This document shows, one piece after another, positions 42,819-51,808 of a stretch of 64,000 nt of DNA. Each line of letters starts with the position of its first letter. The stretch's first letter is position 1. The notes under the pieces were generated by a model. It was not told the DNA's origin and ran no database searches. It saw only the letters and a list, made by a program, of their open reading frames with translations. A program made the position numbers and the translations under genes. Where the stretch lies: the NCBI GenBank assembly GCA_042408925.1, contig JBHOQO010000012.1, positions 52,802-116,801 of the forward strand, written 5' to 3'. The stretch is from BPIH01 sp042408925. GTDB taxonomy: Bacteria > Chloroflexota > Limnocylindria > Limnocylindrales > CSP1-4.

Positions 42819-44729
42819 ATGGCCGACATTGCGCTCCACGAACCTCGGCTCGCCGAGCGACGGCTGGCGCGGTTCGTCGCCTTCGGCGCCGTGGCGGGAC
42901 TCGTCTTCGTCGTCCTCGGCGCCCGCCTCTTCTACCTTCAGATCGTCCGCGGCGGCGAATTCGGGGCGATCGCCGACCGGAACAGTCGCGTCGAAGAGGC
43001 GATTCCCTCGTCCCGGGGCCTCATTTACGACCGCACCGGGCGCCTCCTCGTCCAGAACGTCCCGACGTTCTCGGTCAAGATCCGCCCGGCGGACCTGCCG
43101 CTGGAGATCCGAGACGAGGTCGTCGGGCGGCTTGCGGCCCTCCTCGGCAAGGACCCCTCCGACATCATCGCCACCCTCGACGCGAACCCCGGCTCGCGCT
43201 TCGACTACGTGCGGGTCGCCACCGACGTTCCCGAGCCGACGGCCCGCCTCATCGCCGAGTCGCATCTCGACCTCCCGGGCGTCCAGGTCGTCGTCGAGCC
43301 TCGGCGGGAATACCTCTACGGGCCGCTCCTCTCGAAGATCCTCGGCTACACCGGGCCGATCGACGCGAGCGAGTACGCCCGCCTCCGCGCCTCCGGCTAC
43401 CTGCCCGACGACGCCATCGGCAAGACCGGCGTCGAGGCCGTCTACGAGAGCGCCCTGCGCGGGCAGTACGGCGTCCAGGTCGTCGAGCGCGACGCCCGAG
43501 GTCGCCAGCTCCAGGTGCTCCAGACGCTCCAGGAGCCCGTCGCCGGCGCCTCCCTCGAGCTGACCATCGATACCCACGAACAGGAGCTCGCCGAAAAGGC
43601 GCTTCGGTGGGGGATGCAGAACGCCGGCTTGAAGCGCGGCGTCATCATCGTCATGAACCCGCAGACCGGCGAGATCCTGGCCATGGTCAGCCTCCCGACC
43701 TACGACGACAACCTCTTCGCTCGCGGGATCAGCAACGCCGACTTCCAGCGGCTCCTCAACGATCCGGCCAAGCCGCTCCTCAACCTCGCCATCCAGGAGC
43801 AGTTCCCTCCCGGCTCGACGTACAAGCTCGTGACCGCGGTCGGCGGGCTGGCGGACCGCAAGATCACGCCCCAACAACGGCTCCAGACGAAGGCGTACCT
43901 GACGATCGGGACAACCCGCTTCTACGACTGGAACCGGCGCGGCTGGGGGCCCTGCAACCTCTACTGCGGGTTCAGCCGATCGAGCGACACGTACTTCTAT
44001 CAGGTCGCCGGGATGCTCGGCATCGATCGCCTCGCCTACTGGGCGCGACAGTTCGGCTTCGGCGAGCCCACGGGGATCGATCTCCCCGGTGAGGCCGCCG
44101 GGATCGTCCCCTCGAACCAGTGGAAGCTCGACACCTTCGGCCAGCCGATCTACCCCGGCGAGGTGTATCACGCTGGGATCGGCCAGGGCTATGACGCCGT
44201 CACACCGCTCCAGCTCCTGAACGCCTACGCCGCCCTCGCCAACGGCGGAACCCTCTACCGGCCGCAGGTCGTGCGCCGGATCCTCGCCCCGGACGGCTCG
44301 GTGATCCAGGACTTCCAGCCGGAGGTCCTCCGCAAGATCGACGTCTCCCCGGACATCCTCCGGACGATGCGCCGGGCCGCCCGGACCGTCGTGACGAGCC
44401 GCCACACGTACAACCTCGTCGACCTCCCGATCGTTGTCGCCGGCAAGACCGGGACGGCCGAGTACGGCCTCCGCGATGCCCGCGGCCACCTGCCCTTCCA
44501 CTCGTGGTTCGTCGCCTTCGTCCCGAAGGATCCCTGGAAGCGGGCGGACGACCCCGAGGGCATGCAGGCGGTGTCGCGGACCGACGCCGAGCTCGCGGTC
44601 GTCGCCTTCGCCTACGACGCCCAGAACCTCGGCAACGTGGCGACCGAGATCGTGAAGTACTACCTTCAGCTCCATTACGGGATCTCGAAGGACTACCGGC
44701 TCTTCAAGCTCCTCGAGCGGACCGACTGA
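42819..44729 (+). CDS. mrdA: Penicillin-binding protein 2 (elongasome transpeptidase)
   Basis: This 636-residue class B PBP cross-links peptidoglycan during elongation. One N-terminal membrane segment (about 19-42) is followed by the pedestal domain (SSRGLIYDRTGRLLVQNVP, EPRREYLYG, GKTGVEAVYESALRGQYG) and the transpeptidase domain. The active-site serine lies in FPPGSTYKLV (about 330), the second motif in SRSSDTYFYQ and the third in AGKTGTAEYG (about 543). ATG 42819 precedes MADIALHEPRLAERR. It is followed by rodA, its glycosyltransferase partner, 52 bp downstream. Confidence 0.96.
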   Translation: MADIALHEPRLAERRLARFVAFGAVAGLVFVVLGARLFYLQIVRGGEFGAIADRNSRVEEAIPSSRGLIYDRTGRLLVQNVPTFSVKIRPADLPLEIRDEVVGRLAALLGKDPSDIIATLDANPGSRFDYVRVATDVPEPTARLIAESHLDLPGVQVVVEPRREYLYGPLLSKILGYTGPIDASEYARLRASGYLPDDAIGKTGVEAVYESALRGQYGVQVVERDARGRQLQVLQTLQEPVAGASLELTIDTHEQELAEKALRWGMQNAGLKRGVIIVMNPQTGEILAMVSLPTYDDNLFARGISNADFQRLLNDPAKPLLNLAIQEQFPPGSTYKLVTAVGGLADRKITPQQRLQTKAYLTIGTTRFYDWNRRGWGPCNLYCGFSRSSDTYFYQVAGMLGIDRLAYWARQFGFGEPTGIDLPGEAAGIVPSNQWKLDTFGQPIYPGEVYHAGIGQGYDAVTPLQLLNAYAALANGGTLYRPQVVRRILAPDGSVIQDFQPEVLRKIDVSPDILRTMRRAARTVVTSRHTYNLVDLPIVVAGKTGTAEYGLRDARGHLPFHSWFVAFVPKDPWKRADDPEGMQAVSRTDAELAVVAFAYDAQNLGNVATEIVKYYLQLHYGISKDYRLFKLLERTD

Positions 44730-44781
44730 TGACGCGCCGACCCGTCTGCGATCGCCATTCACGCCCCGAGGTGCACCGCTG

Positions 44782-45942
44782 ATGGGCGTCCTCCGGGCCG
44801 AGCCGGCCCGCTTCAGCGACCTCGCCGGCAAGTCGGTCGCCGCCGCCTGGCGGGCGTACGACTTCCAGCTCACCATCTACGCCGTCCTCCTCACGATCGT
44901 CGGTCTGACGATGGCGTACACGAACAGCGTCGAAAACGGGCGCCTCGTCCTCGGCCCCGACTCGACGTTCGCCCGCGGGCTCCTGTGGGCCGGCATCGCC
45001 GCCGTCGTCTTCGTCCTCGCGACGATCTTCGACTACCGCTGGCTGCAGACCCTCCGCTGGCCCGTGTATCTCGTCAACCTCGGGCTCCTGGCTCTCACCC
45101 TGGCCGTCGGGACCGGGGTCGGCGGGGCCTCGCGGTGGGTCGTGCTCGGGCCGCTCGTCTTCCAGTTCAGCGAGCTCGCCAAAGTCCTCGTTGTCGGCGT
45201 CCTCGCTGCCTACCTCGCCGCTCGGCGCGAGCGCCTGGGGTCGCTCTCGGTCATCCTCGGGGCGATCGTCCTCGTCGTCCCGCCCCTCGTCCTCGTCATG
45301 ATGCAGCCGGACCTCGGGACCTCGCTCGTGTTCGGGGCGATCCTGGCCGGGATGCTCCTCCTCGTGGGAGCGAGTCTGACGTGGCTCGGGGTCCTGGCCG
45401 GGGCGGCGCTCGCCTCGCTGCCGATCGTCTGGAACCATGTGCTCCTCGACTACCAGCGGGAGCGGATCCTGACCTTCCTGAACCCCTCGGCCGACCCCCT
45501 CGGGTCGGGCTACCAGCTCTACCAGGCCCAGATCGCCGTCGGTTCCGGCGGCCTCCTCGGCAAGGGCCTGACGAACGGGACCCAGAACCAGCTCGACTTC
45601 CTGCCCGTCCAGACGACGGACTTCGTCTTCGCGATCCTGGCCGAGGAGCTCGGCTTCGTCGGCGGGGTCGTCGTCCTCGTCCTCTACGCGGCGCTCATCT
45701 GGCGGCTCCTCGTCGCCGCCTGGCGCTCGCGTGACGCCTTCGGGACGGCCTTCGCCGGCGGCATCGCCTCGATCCTGCTCTTCCAGCTCCTCGTGAACAT
45801 CGGGATGGTCGTCGGGATCATGCCGATCACGGGGATCCCGCTCCCGTTCATCACCCACGGCGGGGCCTCCTTGACGAGCCTGGCCCTGGGGCTCGGCATC
45901 GTCCAGAGCATCAACATTCGCCAGGCGCGCGCCGACTGGTGA
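44782..45942 (+). CDS. rodA: Peptidoglycan glycosyltransferase RodA (SEDS family)
   Basis: RodA polymerises lipid II into glycan strands in the elongasome with PBP2. The 386-residue protein has about ten membrane helices and the SEDS signatures GVGGASRWVVLGPLVFQFSELAKV, MMQPDLGTSLVFGAI, QLYQAQIAVGSGGLLGKGL, LPVQTTDFVFAILAEELGFVGG and GIPLPFITHGGASL. The conserved aspartate of the large loop is present in MQPDLG. It starts at ATG 44782. Confidence 0.96.
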   Translation: MGVLRAEPARFSDLAGKSVAAAWRAYDFQLTIYAVLLTIVGLTMAYTNSVENGRLVLGPDSTFARGLLWAGIAAVVFVLATIFDYRWLQTLRWPVYLVNLGLLALTLAVGTGVGGASRWVVLGPLVFQFSELAKVLVVGVLAAYLAARRERLGSLSVILGAIVLVVPPLVLVMMQPDLGTSLVFGAILAGMLLLVGASLTWLGVLAGAALASLPIVWNHVLLDYQRERILTFLNPSADPLGSGYQLYQAQIAVGSGGLLGKGLTNGTQNQLDFLPVQTTDFVFAILAEELGFVGGVVVLVLYAALIWRLLVAAWRSRDAFGTAFAGGIASILLFQLLVNIGMVVGIMPITGIPLPFITHGGASLTSLALGLGIVQSINIRQARADW

Positions 45943-46018
45943 CGCCGGCGCCGTCGTCGGCCCGCTCGCGCCGCTACGATGGCGCGCCGACGAAGTCCGA
46001 CGAGGAGGTGGACGACCC

Positions 46019-47356
46019 GTGATGCCCTTCGCGAGCCTCGCACTGCCCGCGACGAACCCGGGCGTCCTGCCGACCGCGGCGGCCGGGGAGACCCTGGGCA
46101 TTCTCGCCAACCTCCTCGTCCTCCTCGTCGGGGCGAAGCTCGGGGAGGAGGTCGCCCGCCGCCTCGGGCAGCCGGCCGTCGTCGGCGAGCTCCTCGGCGG
46201 CTTCGTCGTCGGGCCGCATGCTCTCGCCCTCGTGACGCCCGGCGAGACGGCGACCGTCTTCGCCGAGATCGGAGTCGTCATCCTCCTCTTCGCCGTGGGG
46301 CTCGAGGTCCGCCTGGACGACCTCCTGGCCGTCGGCCGGACGGCCGTCGCGGTCGCCGTCATCGCCATGGTCCTGCCGATCCTCGGCGGGGTCCTCGTCG
46401 GGCTCGCCGTCGGTGAGCCGCCCGGGGCCGCGACGTTCGTGGGGCTGGCGCTCGCCGCGACGAGCATCGGGATCACCTCCCGCGTCCTCGCCGAGCTCCG
46501 GGTCCTGAACCGGGCCTTCTCGCGGGTCGTCCTCGGAGCGGCGGTCATCGACGACGTCCTCGCCCTCGTCGCCATCGGCCTCGTCGTCGGGGCGGTCGAA
46601 GGCGACCTCGGAGCCTCCACCCTCTTCGTCGCCCTCGCGGCGGTCGGGCTCGTCCTCCTCGGCTTCGCCGCGGCCCGCCGGGCGCGCGGTCTCCGGCGGG
46701 AGGTCTTCACCTGGCCCCTCTTCGCCGAGACGCCCCTGGTCCCGGCGTTCATCGGGATGCTCGCCCTCGCCATCGTCGCCGGCTCCATCGGCCTCGCCGC
46801 GATCATCGGGGCCTTCGTGGCCGGACTCATCGTCGCCGAGACCGAGGCTCGCCACGAGCTCGAAGAGGAGATCCGGCCGCTCGGCCAGATCTTCACCCCC
46901 TTCTTCTTCGCGGTGACCGGATCCCAGGTCGACCTGGCCGCCCTCCTCGACCCGACGGTCGCCGGGCTCGCCGTCGTCCTCGCCCTCGTCGGGGTGGCGA
47001 CGAAGGCGGCGGGCGGGTTCCTCGGGGCCCGGGGACTCGGCGGCTGGTCGGCGGCGACGGTCGGGTTCGGGATGATCCCGCGAGGGGAGGTCGGGATCGT
47101 CGTCGCAAACCTCGGCCTCGGCGCCGGGCTCTTCGGTCCGGGGCTCTTCGCCGCGGTGGTCGTCGCCGTCGTCCTCACGACGATCGTGGCGCCGTACCTC
47201 CTCGTGTGGTCGATCCCCCGGGCGGTCGGTGGCGGTTCGCTCGGGCGGGAGGCGGTCGGCGAGTCGGCGGTCGGCCACCGGTCGGTCGGCGGGCAGGCGG
47301 CCGGCGAGTCGGCGGCCCGACCGGCACCCGAGGAGGTCGAGGGGGCGCCGGACTAG
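46019..47356 (+). CDS. CPA2-family cation/proton antiporter
   Basis: This 445-residue membrane protein (about 12 helices) belongs to the Na+/H+ exchanger CPA2 family related to KefB/RosB. Seen are GQPAVVGELLGGFVVGP, the ion-site helix FVGLALAATSIGITSRVL, VVLGAAVIDDVLALV with adjacent aspartates, and the C-terminal GFGMIPRGEVGIVVANLG. No TrkA-N domain follows; instead there is a Gly/Ala/Ser-rich tail. GTG 46019 lies ten bases after AGGAGG and is directly followed by ATG 46022; either may be used. Its stop and the stop of the convergent gene share the palindrome CTAG (47353-47356). Confidence 0.9.
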   Translation: MMPFASLALPATNPGVLPTAAAGETLGILANLLVLLVGAKLGEEVARRLGQPAVVGELLGGFVVGPHALALVTPGETATVFAEIGVVILLFAVGLEVRLDDLLAVGRTAVAVAVIAMVLPILGGVLVGLAVGEPPGAATFVGLALAATSIGITSRVLAELRVLNRAFSRVVLGAAVIDDVLALVAIGLVVGAVEGDLGASTLFVALAAVGLVLLGFAAARRARGLRREVFTWPLFAETPLVPAFIGMLALAIVAGSIGLAAIIGAFVAGLIVAETEARHELEEEIRPLGQIFTPFFFAVTGSQVDLAALLDPTVAGLAVVLALVGVATKAAGGFLGARGLGGWSAATVGFGMIPRGEVGIVVANLGLGAGLFGPGLFAAVVVAVVLTTIVAPYLLVWSIPRAVGGGSLGREAVGESAVGHRSVGGQAAGESAARPAPEEVEGAPD

Positions 47357-48675
47357 TCGGCCGGTGGATCGGCCGCCGGAGGGGTCGGGGAGCCCGCCGG
47401 AGGGGTCGGGGAGCCTGGCGGTTCCGAGGGCGGCTCCGGACGGTAACCTTCGCCGGTCTTGGCAGCGCCGGTCGGCCCCTCCGGCGCGCGTCGGCGGCCC
47501 CCGACGACGGCGGCGAGCGCTTCGTCCACGCTCACGGGCGGCTCGCCGAACCGGGCGAAGAAGTACCGGTAGACGTTGCGCCCGGTCGCCGCGATCGGAA
47601 GGGAGAGGACCGCCCCGAGCAGCCCGCCAACGGCTGCGCCGACGACGATCGCGACGATGACGAGCGCCGGGTGGAGCTCGACGGCGGTGCCCTGGATCTT
47701 CGGAACGAGGAGGTGGTTTTCGACCTGCTGGACGACGAGATAGAGGAGCAGGACGGCGAGCATCGGCTCGAGCCCGGCCGTCGCGCCCACGAGGAGCCCG
47801 GGGATCGCCGAGATGATCGGGCCGATGACCGGCAGCAGCTCGAGGGTGCCGGCCACGAGGGCGAGGAGCAGGGCGTAGCGGGCGAGGACCGGATCGATCA
47901 GAGCGCCGAGGGCGAGCAGGCCCGCGTAGGTCGCCAGCCCGACGATCGCCCCGAGGATGAGTTGGGCACGGACCCACTGGCCGAAGACGCGCCGCACGAT
48001 CTCGCCGACCGCGGCGGCGTCGGCCCGCCAGCTCGGCGGGAGGGCTCGTCGGAACCCGTCGCCGAGGGCCCGCGGGTCGAGGAGGACGTAGAAGACCCAG
48101 ACGGGGATGACGAGGTAGCCGAAGAGGGAGGCGACGAAGGCGGCGAGGGAACCGAACACCGGCAACAGGGCCGTCGGATCGAGCCGCAGGAGGGCCGCCC
48201 CCACGTCGGCGACGGCGGCGTCGATCGCCTGCCGAACCTCCGGCGGGAGGTCGAGGCCCCGGTACAGCTCGCCGAGGCGGCGGAGCTGCTCGTCGAGCGC
48301 GCCGAGGAGCCGGGGGAGTTCGCGCCCGAAGCTCTGAGCCTGCTCGACGAGGGGGACGAGGGTGAGGCGGAGCGCCTCGAAAAGGGCGACGATGACGACG
48401 GCGTAGACGAGCGGGATCCCGAGGATCCGCGGCAGCCCGAGTCGGGCGAGCGCGGTGACCGGTCGGTCGAGGAGGTAGACGAGGAGGAGGCCGACGACGA
48501 AGGGGCTGAGGGCGCCCCGGGCGAGGTAGAGGACGACGCCGACGACGGCAGCCGCACCGAGGACGAGGACGACCTGGGCGGAGGCGCCGGCGATGCGCGG
48601 TTGCCCACGACCGACGGACCCGCCGGTGACGTCGCCACCACCCGGCTGCGAACCGGAGGCTGCAGGCTCGTCCAT
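47353..48675 (-). CDS. AI-2E family transporter
   Basis: This 440-residue membrane protein belongs to the AI-2E family (TqsA/YdiK/PerM). Members export signals or act as Na+/H+ antiporters; the role here is unknown. It has seven or eight hydrophobic segments and the family blocks SPFVVGLLLVYLLDRPV, IPVWVFYVLLDP and the C-terminal GTLELLPVIGPIISAIPGLLVG with VENHLLVPKIQGTAVELHPALVI. A long C-terminal tail contains two copies of PPAGSPT-like sequence from a short DNA direct repeat near 47375-47410. The ATG at 48675 is 23 bp from the divergent DUF2344 gene. Confidence 0.88.
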   Translation of the reverse strand: MDEPAASGSQPGGGDVTGGSVGRGQPRIAGASAQVVLVLGAAAVVGVVLYLARGALSPFVVGLLLVYLLDRPVTALARLGLPRILGIPLVYAVVIVALFEALRLTLVPLVEQAQSFGRELPRLLGALDEQLRRLGELYRGLDLPPEVRQAIDAAVADVGAALLRLDPTALLPVFGSLAAFVASLFGYLVIPVWVFYVLLDPRALGDGFRRALPPSWRADAAAVGEIVRRVFGQWVRAQLILGAIVGLATYAGLLALGALIDPVLARYALLLALVAGTLELLPVIGPIISAIPGLLVGATAGLEPMLAVLLLYLVVQQVENHLLVPKIQGTAVELHPALVIVAIVVGAAVGGLLGAVLSLPIAATGRNVYRYFFARFGEPPVSVDEALAAVVGGRRRAPEGPTGAAKTGEGYRPEPPSEPPGSPTPPAGSPTPPAADPPAD

Positions 48676-48698
48676 CGTCCCGCAGACTAGCAGACGCC

Positions 48699-49637
48699 AT
48701 GACCTCGAACGAGACGCCCGCCGACGAAGTCCGAGCGCTCCCGGCCGTCGTTCGCCAGCGATGGCGAATCGTCTATCGCCGGGCGGAGGGTGCGGCGGAT
48801 CTGCCCCAGCGCGCCCTCGAGGACGCCTGGCTCGCGGCCCTCGGGACGAGCGGCCTTCCCCTCGCGCCGACGGGCCCCGGGAGCCGCCGGCCGAAGGTCG
48901 TCTTCGGACCGCCGATCCCGGTTGGTGCCCTCGGGGCCCGCGAGCTCCTCGACGTCTACCTCTCGGAACGGGTCGGGCTCCTCGAGATCCGCGAGCGCCT
49001 CCGGCCGGTCCTGCCCGAGGGCTGTGAGCTGCTCGACGTCCACGATGTCTGGGTCGGCGCGCCGGCCCTCCCGGCGGCGGTCGTCGCCCTCGACTATCGG
49101 GTCGAGATCGACGTCGAGCCGGCGACGGCGGGGGCGGCGGTCGAGGCCCTCCGGGCGGCCGCCGAGCGGCTCCTGGAGGCGCCGGCACTCCCCCGGGTTC
49201 GTGCCCGCGGCGGGCGGGCGCGCGAATACGACCTCCGACCGTTCCTCGCCGAGCTCCGGGTCGGCGGGAGGGCGGAGGGCCGGGTCGTCATCGAGATGCG
49301 GCTGCGGGTCGACCCGGCTGCCGGAGCCGGCCGGCCGGACGAGGTGGTCCGGGCGCTCCTCGAAGGGATCGAGGATGGCGCGGCGCGCGAGGCGCTCCGC
49401 CGGGCGACCGCCGACTGGCTCGGCTCGGCTGCCGTGGCCGTTATTCGGGCGGACGGCGGCGGAGAGACCGCGGCATCGCCGGAGCCCCCGCCGACCGAGG
49501 CGCCGGAGCCGTTGCTCGCCACGCCCGGGGTCGCCCGCCGATCGCCCGGCCGCGGCGCGGCGGTCCGCGTCGTCCGGGAGCGCATCGTCACCGTCGACGA
49601 GGCGGATCCCGCGGGTTCGGCGTCCGGCCCGACCTAA
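48699..49637 (+). CDS. DUF2344 protein (TIGR03936 type)
   Basis: This 312-residue protein resembles the TIGR03936/DUF2344 family: RQRWRIVYRRAEGAADLPQRALEDAW, KVVFGPPIPVGALGARELLDVYL, LEIRERLRPVLPEGCELLDV and a long C-terminal ferredoxin-like region. The family normally accompanies or fuses to a B12-binding radical SAM protein and often lies near rne/rng and rplU-rpmA. Here no radical SAM gene is in view, although rplU-rpmA follow 2.5 kb later. The acidic/Pro-rich tail is extra. Function is unknown; a link to RNA or ribosome modification is only suggested by neighbours. Confidence 0.75.
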   Translation: MTSNETPADEVRALPAVVRQRWRIVYRRAEGAADLPQRALEDAWLAALGTSGLPLAPTGPGSRRPKVVFGPPIPVGALGARELLDVYLSERVGLLEIRERLRPVLPEGCELLDVHDVWVGAPALPAAVVALDYRVEIDVEPATAGAAVEALRAAAERLLEAPALPRVRARGGRAREYDLRPFLAELRVGGRAEGRVVIEMRLRVDPAAGAGRPDEVVRALLEGIEDGAAREALRRATADWLGSAAVAVIRADGGGETAASPEPPPTEAPEPLLATPGVARRSPGRGAAVRVVRERIVTVDEADPAGSASGPT

Positions 49638-49650
49638 AATCGCGACGCCG

Positions 49651-50337
49651 ATGGTCATCACCCTCGCTCGAGGACATCGAGGGCTCGCCTGGCTGACGAG
49701 ACTCGTCCTCCTCGTGCTCGTCGCCGACCTCCTCGCCCACGACGCCGCCTATCGGTCGCTCGGGGCTGCCGTCGGTCGAACTCCGCCGTTGACCTGGCAC
49801 GACTACTGGCCGCTCTTCCTCGCCGTCGTCGCCGTGGCCGGGACGTCTGGCCTCGTCCGAGCGCTTCGTCGACTCCGAAGCCTCGAGTGTGCCTTCCAGG
49901 GAGCCGCCACCGGGGCGACGCCGTTCGGCGGATCTGGGTCGCCCGTCCATCCACCGCTCCCGAGCTACCACCGGGAGCTTCTCGTCCTCTGGCCGGCCGT
50001 GACGGTGCTGACGGCCGTCGCCTTCCTCGTCCAGGAGAACCTCGAGCACCTCGTCGCGACCGGCGCGTGGTTCGGTCTCGCCCCGCTCGACGGGCGGCTC
50101 CAGCCCGACGCCGTCCCCCTCGTCGTCCTGTCGAGCCTCGTCGCCGCCGCCGCAGGGGCGCTCGTTCGCTGGCGCGTCCGAACCCTCGAGTACCGCCTCG
50201 AGCTGGTCGCGACGGCGTTCCCGCGGCCGGCCGCCGATCGCGCCGACCGGGCGTGGCGCCTCGTCGCGGCCGCCAGCCGACGCCGTCGGCAGCTCGTCCG
50301 CCTCGACGCGGGCCGGGCTCCGCCGATCCGGGTCTGA
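49651..50337 (+). CDS. Hypothetical membrane protein
   Basis: This 228-residue protein is not recognised. Hydrophobic segments occur near 15-30 (WLTRLVLLVLVADLLA), 50-65, 110-128 (LLVLWPAVTVLTAVAFLV) and 155-172. The C-terminus is highly basic (RRRRQLVRLDAGRAPPIRV). It follows the DUF2344 gene by 13 bp and precedes the SCO/PCuAC copper genes by about 110 bp, so a role with copper handling is possible. The first 30 residues and HDAAYRSLGAAV look like small cytochrome-related membrane proteins, but this is weak. Confidence 0.6.
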   Translation: MVITLARGHRGLAWLTRLVLLVLVADLLAHDAAYRSLGAAVGRTPPLTWHDYWPLFLAVVAVAGTSGLVRALRRLRSLECAFQGAATGATPFGGSGSPVHPPLPSYHRELLVLWPAVTVLTAVAFLVQENLEHLVATGAWFGLAPLDGRLQPDAVPLVVLSSLVAAAAGALVRWRVRTLEYRLELVATAFPRPAADRADRAWRLVAAASRRRRQLVRLDAGRAPPIRV

Positions 50338-50446
50338 CCGCCCGGCCCCGACCCGGCGCGGAGCGGCCTCCGGCGAGCGCGACGTGGAGGCCGCCGGCTC
50401 GGGGCTGCGTGAGCACCCGCGCAGCACCGCCCCTCGGAGGTGAACC

Positions 50447-51145
50447 ATGCCCTTCCTGCGGGGTCGCCCCGGGTGCCGATCTGGTCGGCACGGGCGACCC
50501 GACCGAGGCGGTCGCGGACCGTCTCTCGCCATCGTCCTTGCCGTCCTCGCGACCGTCGTCGCGGGCGCGCTCGCCGGTTGCGTCGCCGGCATCGACCCTC
50601 GGCGGTCTGCCACCGCCGGCCCCACCGGCGAAGGGTCATACCGGCCGTTCGTCTTCGACCCGGCCGAGCCGGCGCCGAGCCTCGACGGCCTCGTCGATAC
50701 GGACGGTCGACGCTTCTCGCTCACCGATCTCCGAGGTCGGATCGTGCTCCTCAGCTTCGGCTACACGCACTGTCCCGACGTCTGCCCGACGACCCTGGCC
50801 ATCGAGCGGGAGGTACTCCGAGCGCGGCCCGACGCGGCCGCCGTCGTCTTCGTAACGGTGGATCCCGAGCGGGACACGAGCGCGGCCCTCGCGAGCTACC
50901 TCCGGTACTTCGAGGCTCCGATCATCGGTCTGACCGGCGACCCGGAGACCGTCGCCTCGACGGCAGCCGCCTGGGGCGTGACGGTCGTCTTCGGGCCTCG
51001 GGATGCCGCCGGCAACTATCCCGTGACCCACTCGGCCGGGACGTTCGTCGTCGGGCCGGACGGCCGTCTCCGGTTCCTCTACCCGTACGGGACGCCCTCC
51101 GACGTCCTCGTCGGGGCCGTCGACACCCTCGTCGGCGGGCGGTAG
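50447..51145 (+). CDS. SCO1/SenC family copper chaperone
   Basis: This 232-residue lipoprotein-like protein has a basic N-terminus, a hydrophobic segment and a lipobox (AGALAGC, about 47). A thioredoxin-fold SCO domain follows, with the copper-binding CxxxC in YTHCPDVCPTT and the distal histidine in VTHSAGTFVV. VFVTVDPERDT is also conserved. SCO proteins deliver copper to the Cu-A site of cytochrome c oxidase. It is followed 37 bp later by a PCuAC chaperone, its usual partner. The start is ATG 50447 after a GGAGGTGAACC sequence. Confidence 0.92.
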   Translation: MPFLRGRPGCRSGRHGRPDRGGRGPSLAIVLAVLATVVAGALAGCVAGIDPRRSATAGPTGEGSYRPFVFDPAEPAPSLDGLVDTDGRRFSLTDLRGRIVLLSFGYTHCPDVCPTTLAIEREVLRARPDAAAVVFVTVDPERDTSAALASYLRYFEAPIIGLTGDPETVASTAAAWGVTVVFGPRDAAGNYPVTHSAGTFVVGPDGRLRFLYPYGTPSDVLVGAVDTLVGGR

Positions 51146-51182
51146 TCCCCATCACCACCGATCACGAAGCGCAAAGGAGACC

Positions 51183-51722
51183 ATGATGTCGTTCCACCCT
51201 GCCCCCGCCTCACTCCAGCGCGGCTCGACTCGGGCACCATGGTCCGGAGCGCCGCGCTTCGTCGGCGCGCTGGCGGGAGTGCTCCTCCTCGGGGCGTGCT
51301 CATCCGCCAACCCGATCACGGTCCGCGATCCTTGGATCCGCCTCACCGACCCGAGCCGACCGCTCGCCGCCTTCATGACCATCTCGAACGGGTCGGTCGA
51401 GGACGACGCCCTCGTCGGGGCCGAGAGCTCGGCTTTCCGGTCCATCGAGCTCCACGAGACGGTCCCGGCAAGCTCGGGCCCGGCATCGATGGCGCCCGGT
51501 CACGCCATGGGGAGCCCGCAGCCTGCCGAAGCCATGACGATGCATCCGGTCGAGGCGATCCCGATCCCCGCCGGTGGAGCGCAGGCCCTCGCACCCGGGG
51601 GCTACCACCTCATGCTCATGGAGCCTACCCGTGACGTCGCCGTCGGGGACGTCGTGACCCTCACCCTTCGGTTCCGGAGCGGCCGGACGGTGACGATCGA
51701 CGTCCCGGTTCGGGCTCCGTGA
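51183..51722 (+). CDS. PCuAC family copper chaperone lipoprotein
   Basis: This 179-residue protein has a signal sequence with lipobox LLLGAC (about 39) and a PCuAC domain starting ITVRDPWIRLT. The copper-binding residues are seen as SIELHET, the methionine/histidine-rich MTMHPVEAIPI and the closing YHLMLM, matching the H(M)x10Mx21HxM pattern. A longer insert with extra Met and His (ASMAPGHAMGSPQPAEAM) precedes the second ligand group. It hands Cu(I) to SCO or directly to oxidase subunit II. The start is ATG 51183 or 51186, after AAAGGAGACC. Confidence 0.92.
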   Translation: MMSFHPAPASLQRGSTRAPWSGAPRFVGALAGVLLLGACSSANPITVRDPWIRLTDPSRPLAAFMTISNGSVEDDALVGAESSAFRSIELHETVPASSGPASMAPGHAMGSPQPAEAMTMHPVEAIPIPAGGAQALAPGGYHLMLMEPTRDVAVGDVVTLTLRFRSGRTVTIDVPVRAP

Positions 51723-51808
51723 CGCGACGCCCCGGGGACGTCGATCCATCCGTCGGACGGGGCGCGGCAGGAGACATCCCCCGTTCCGGGCCGCGCTCCG
51801 GGCGCCAC

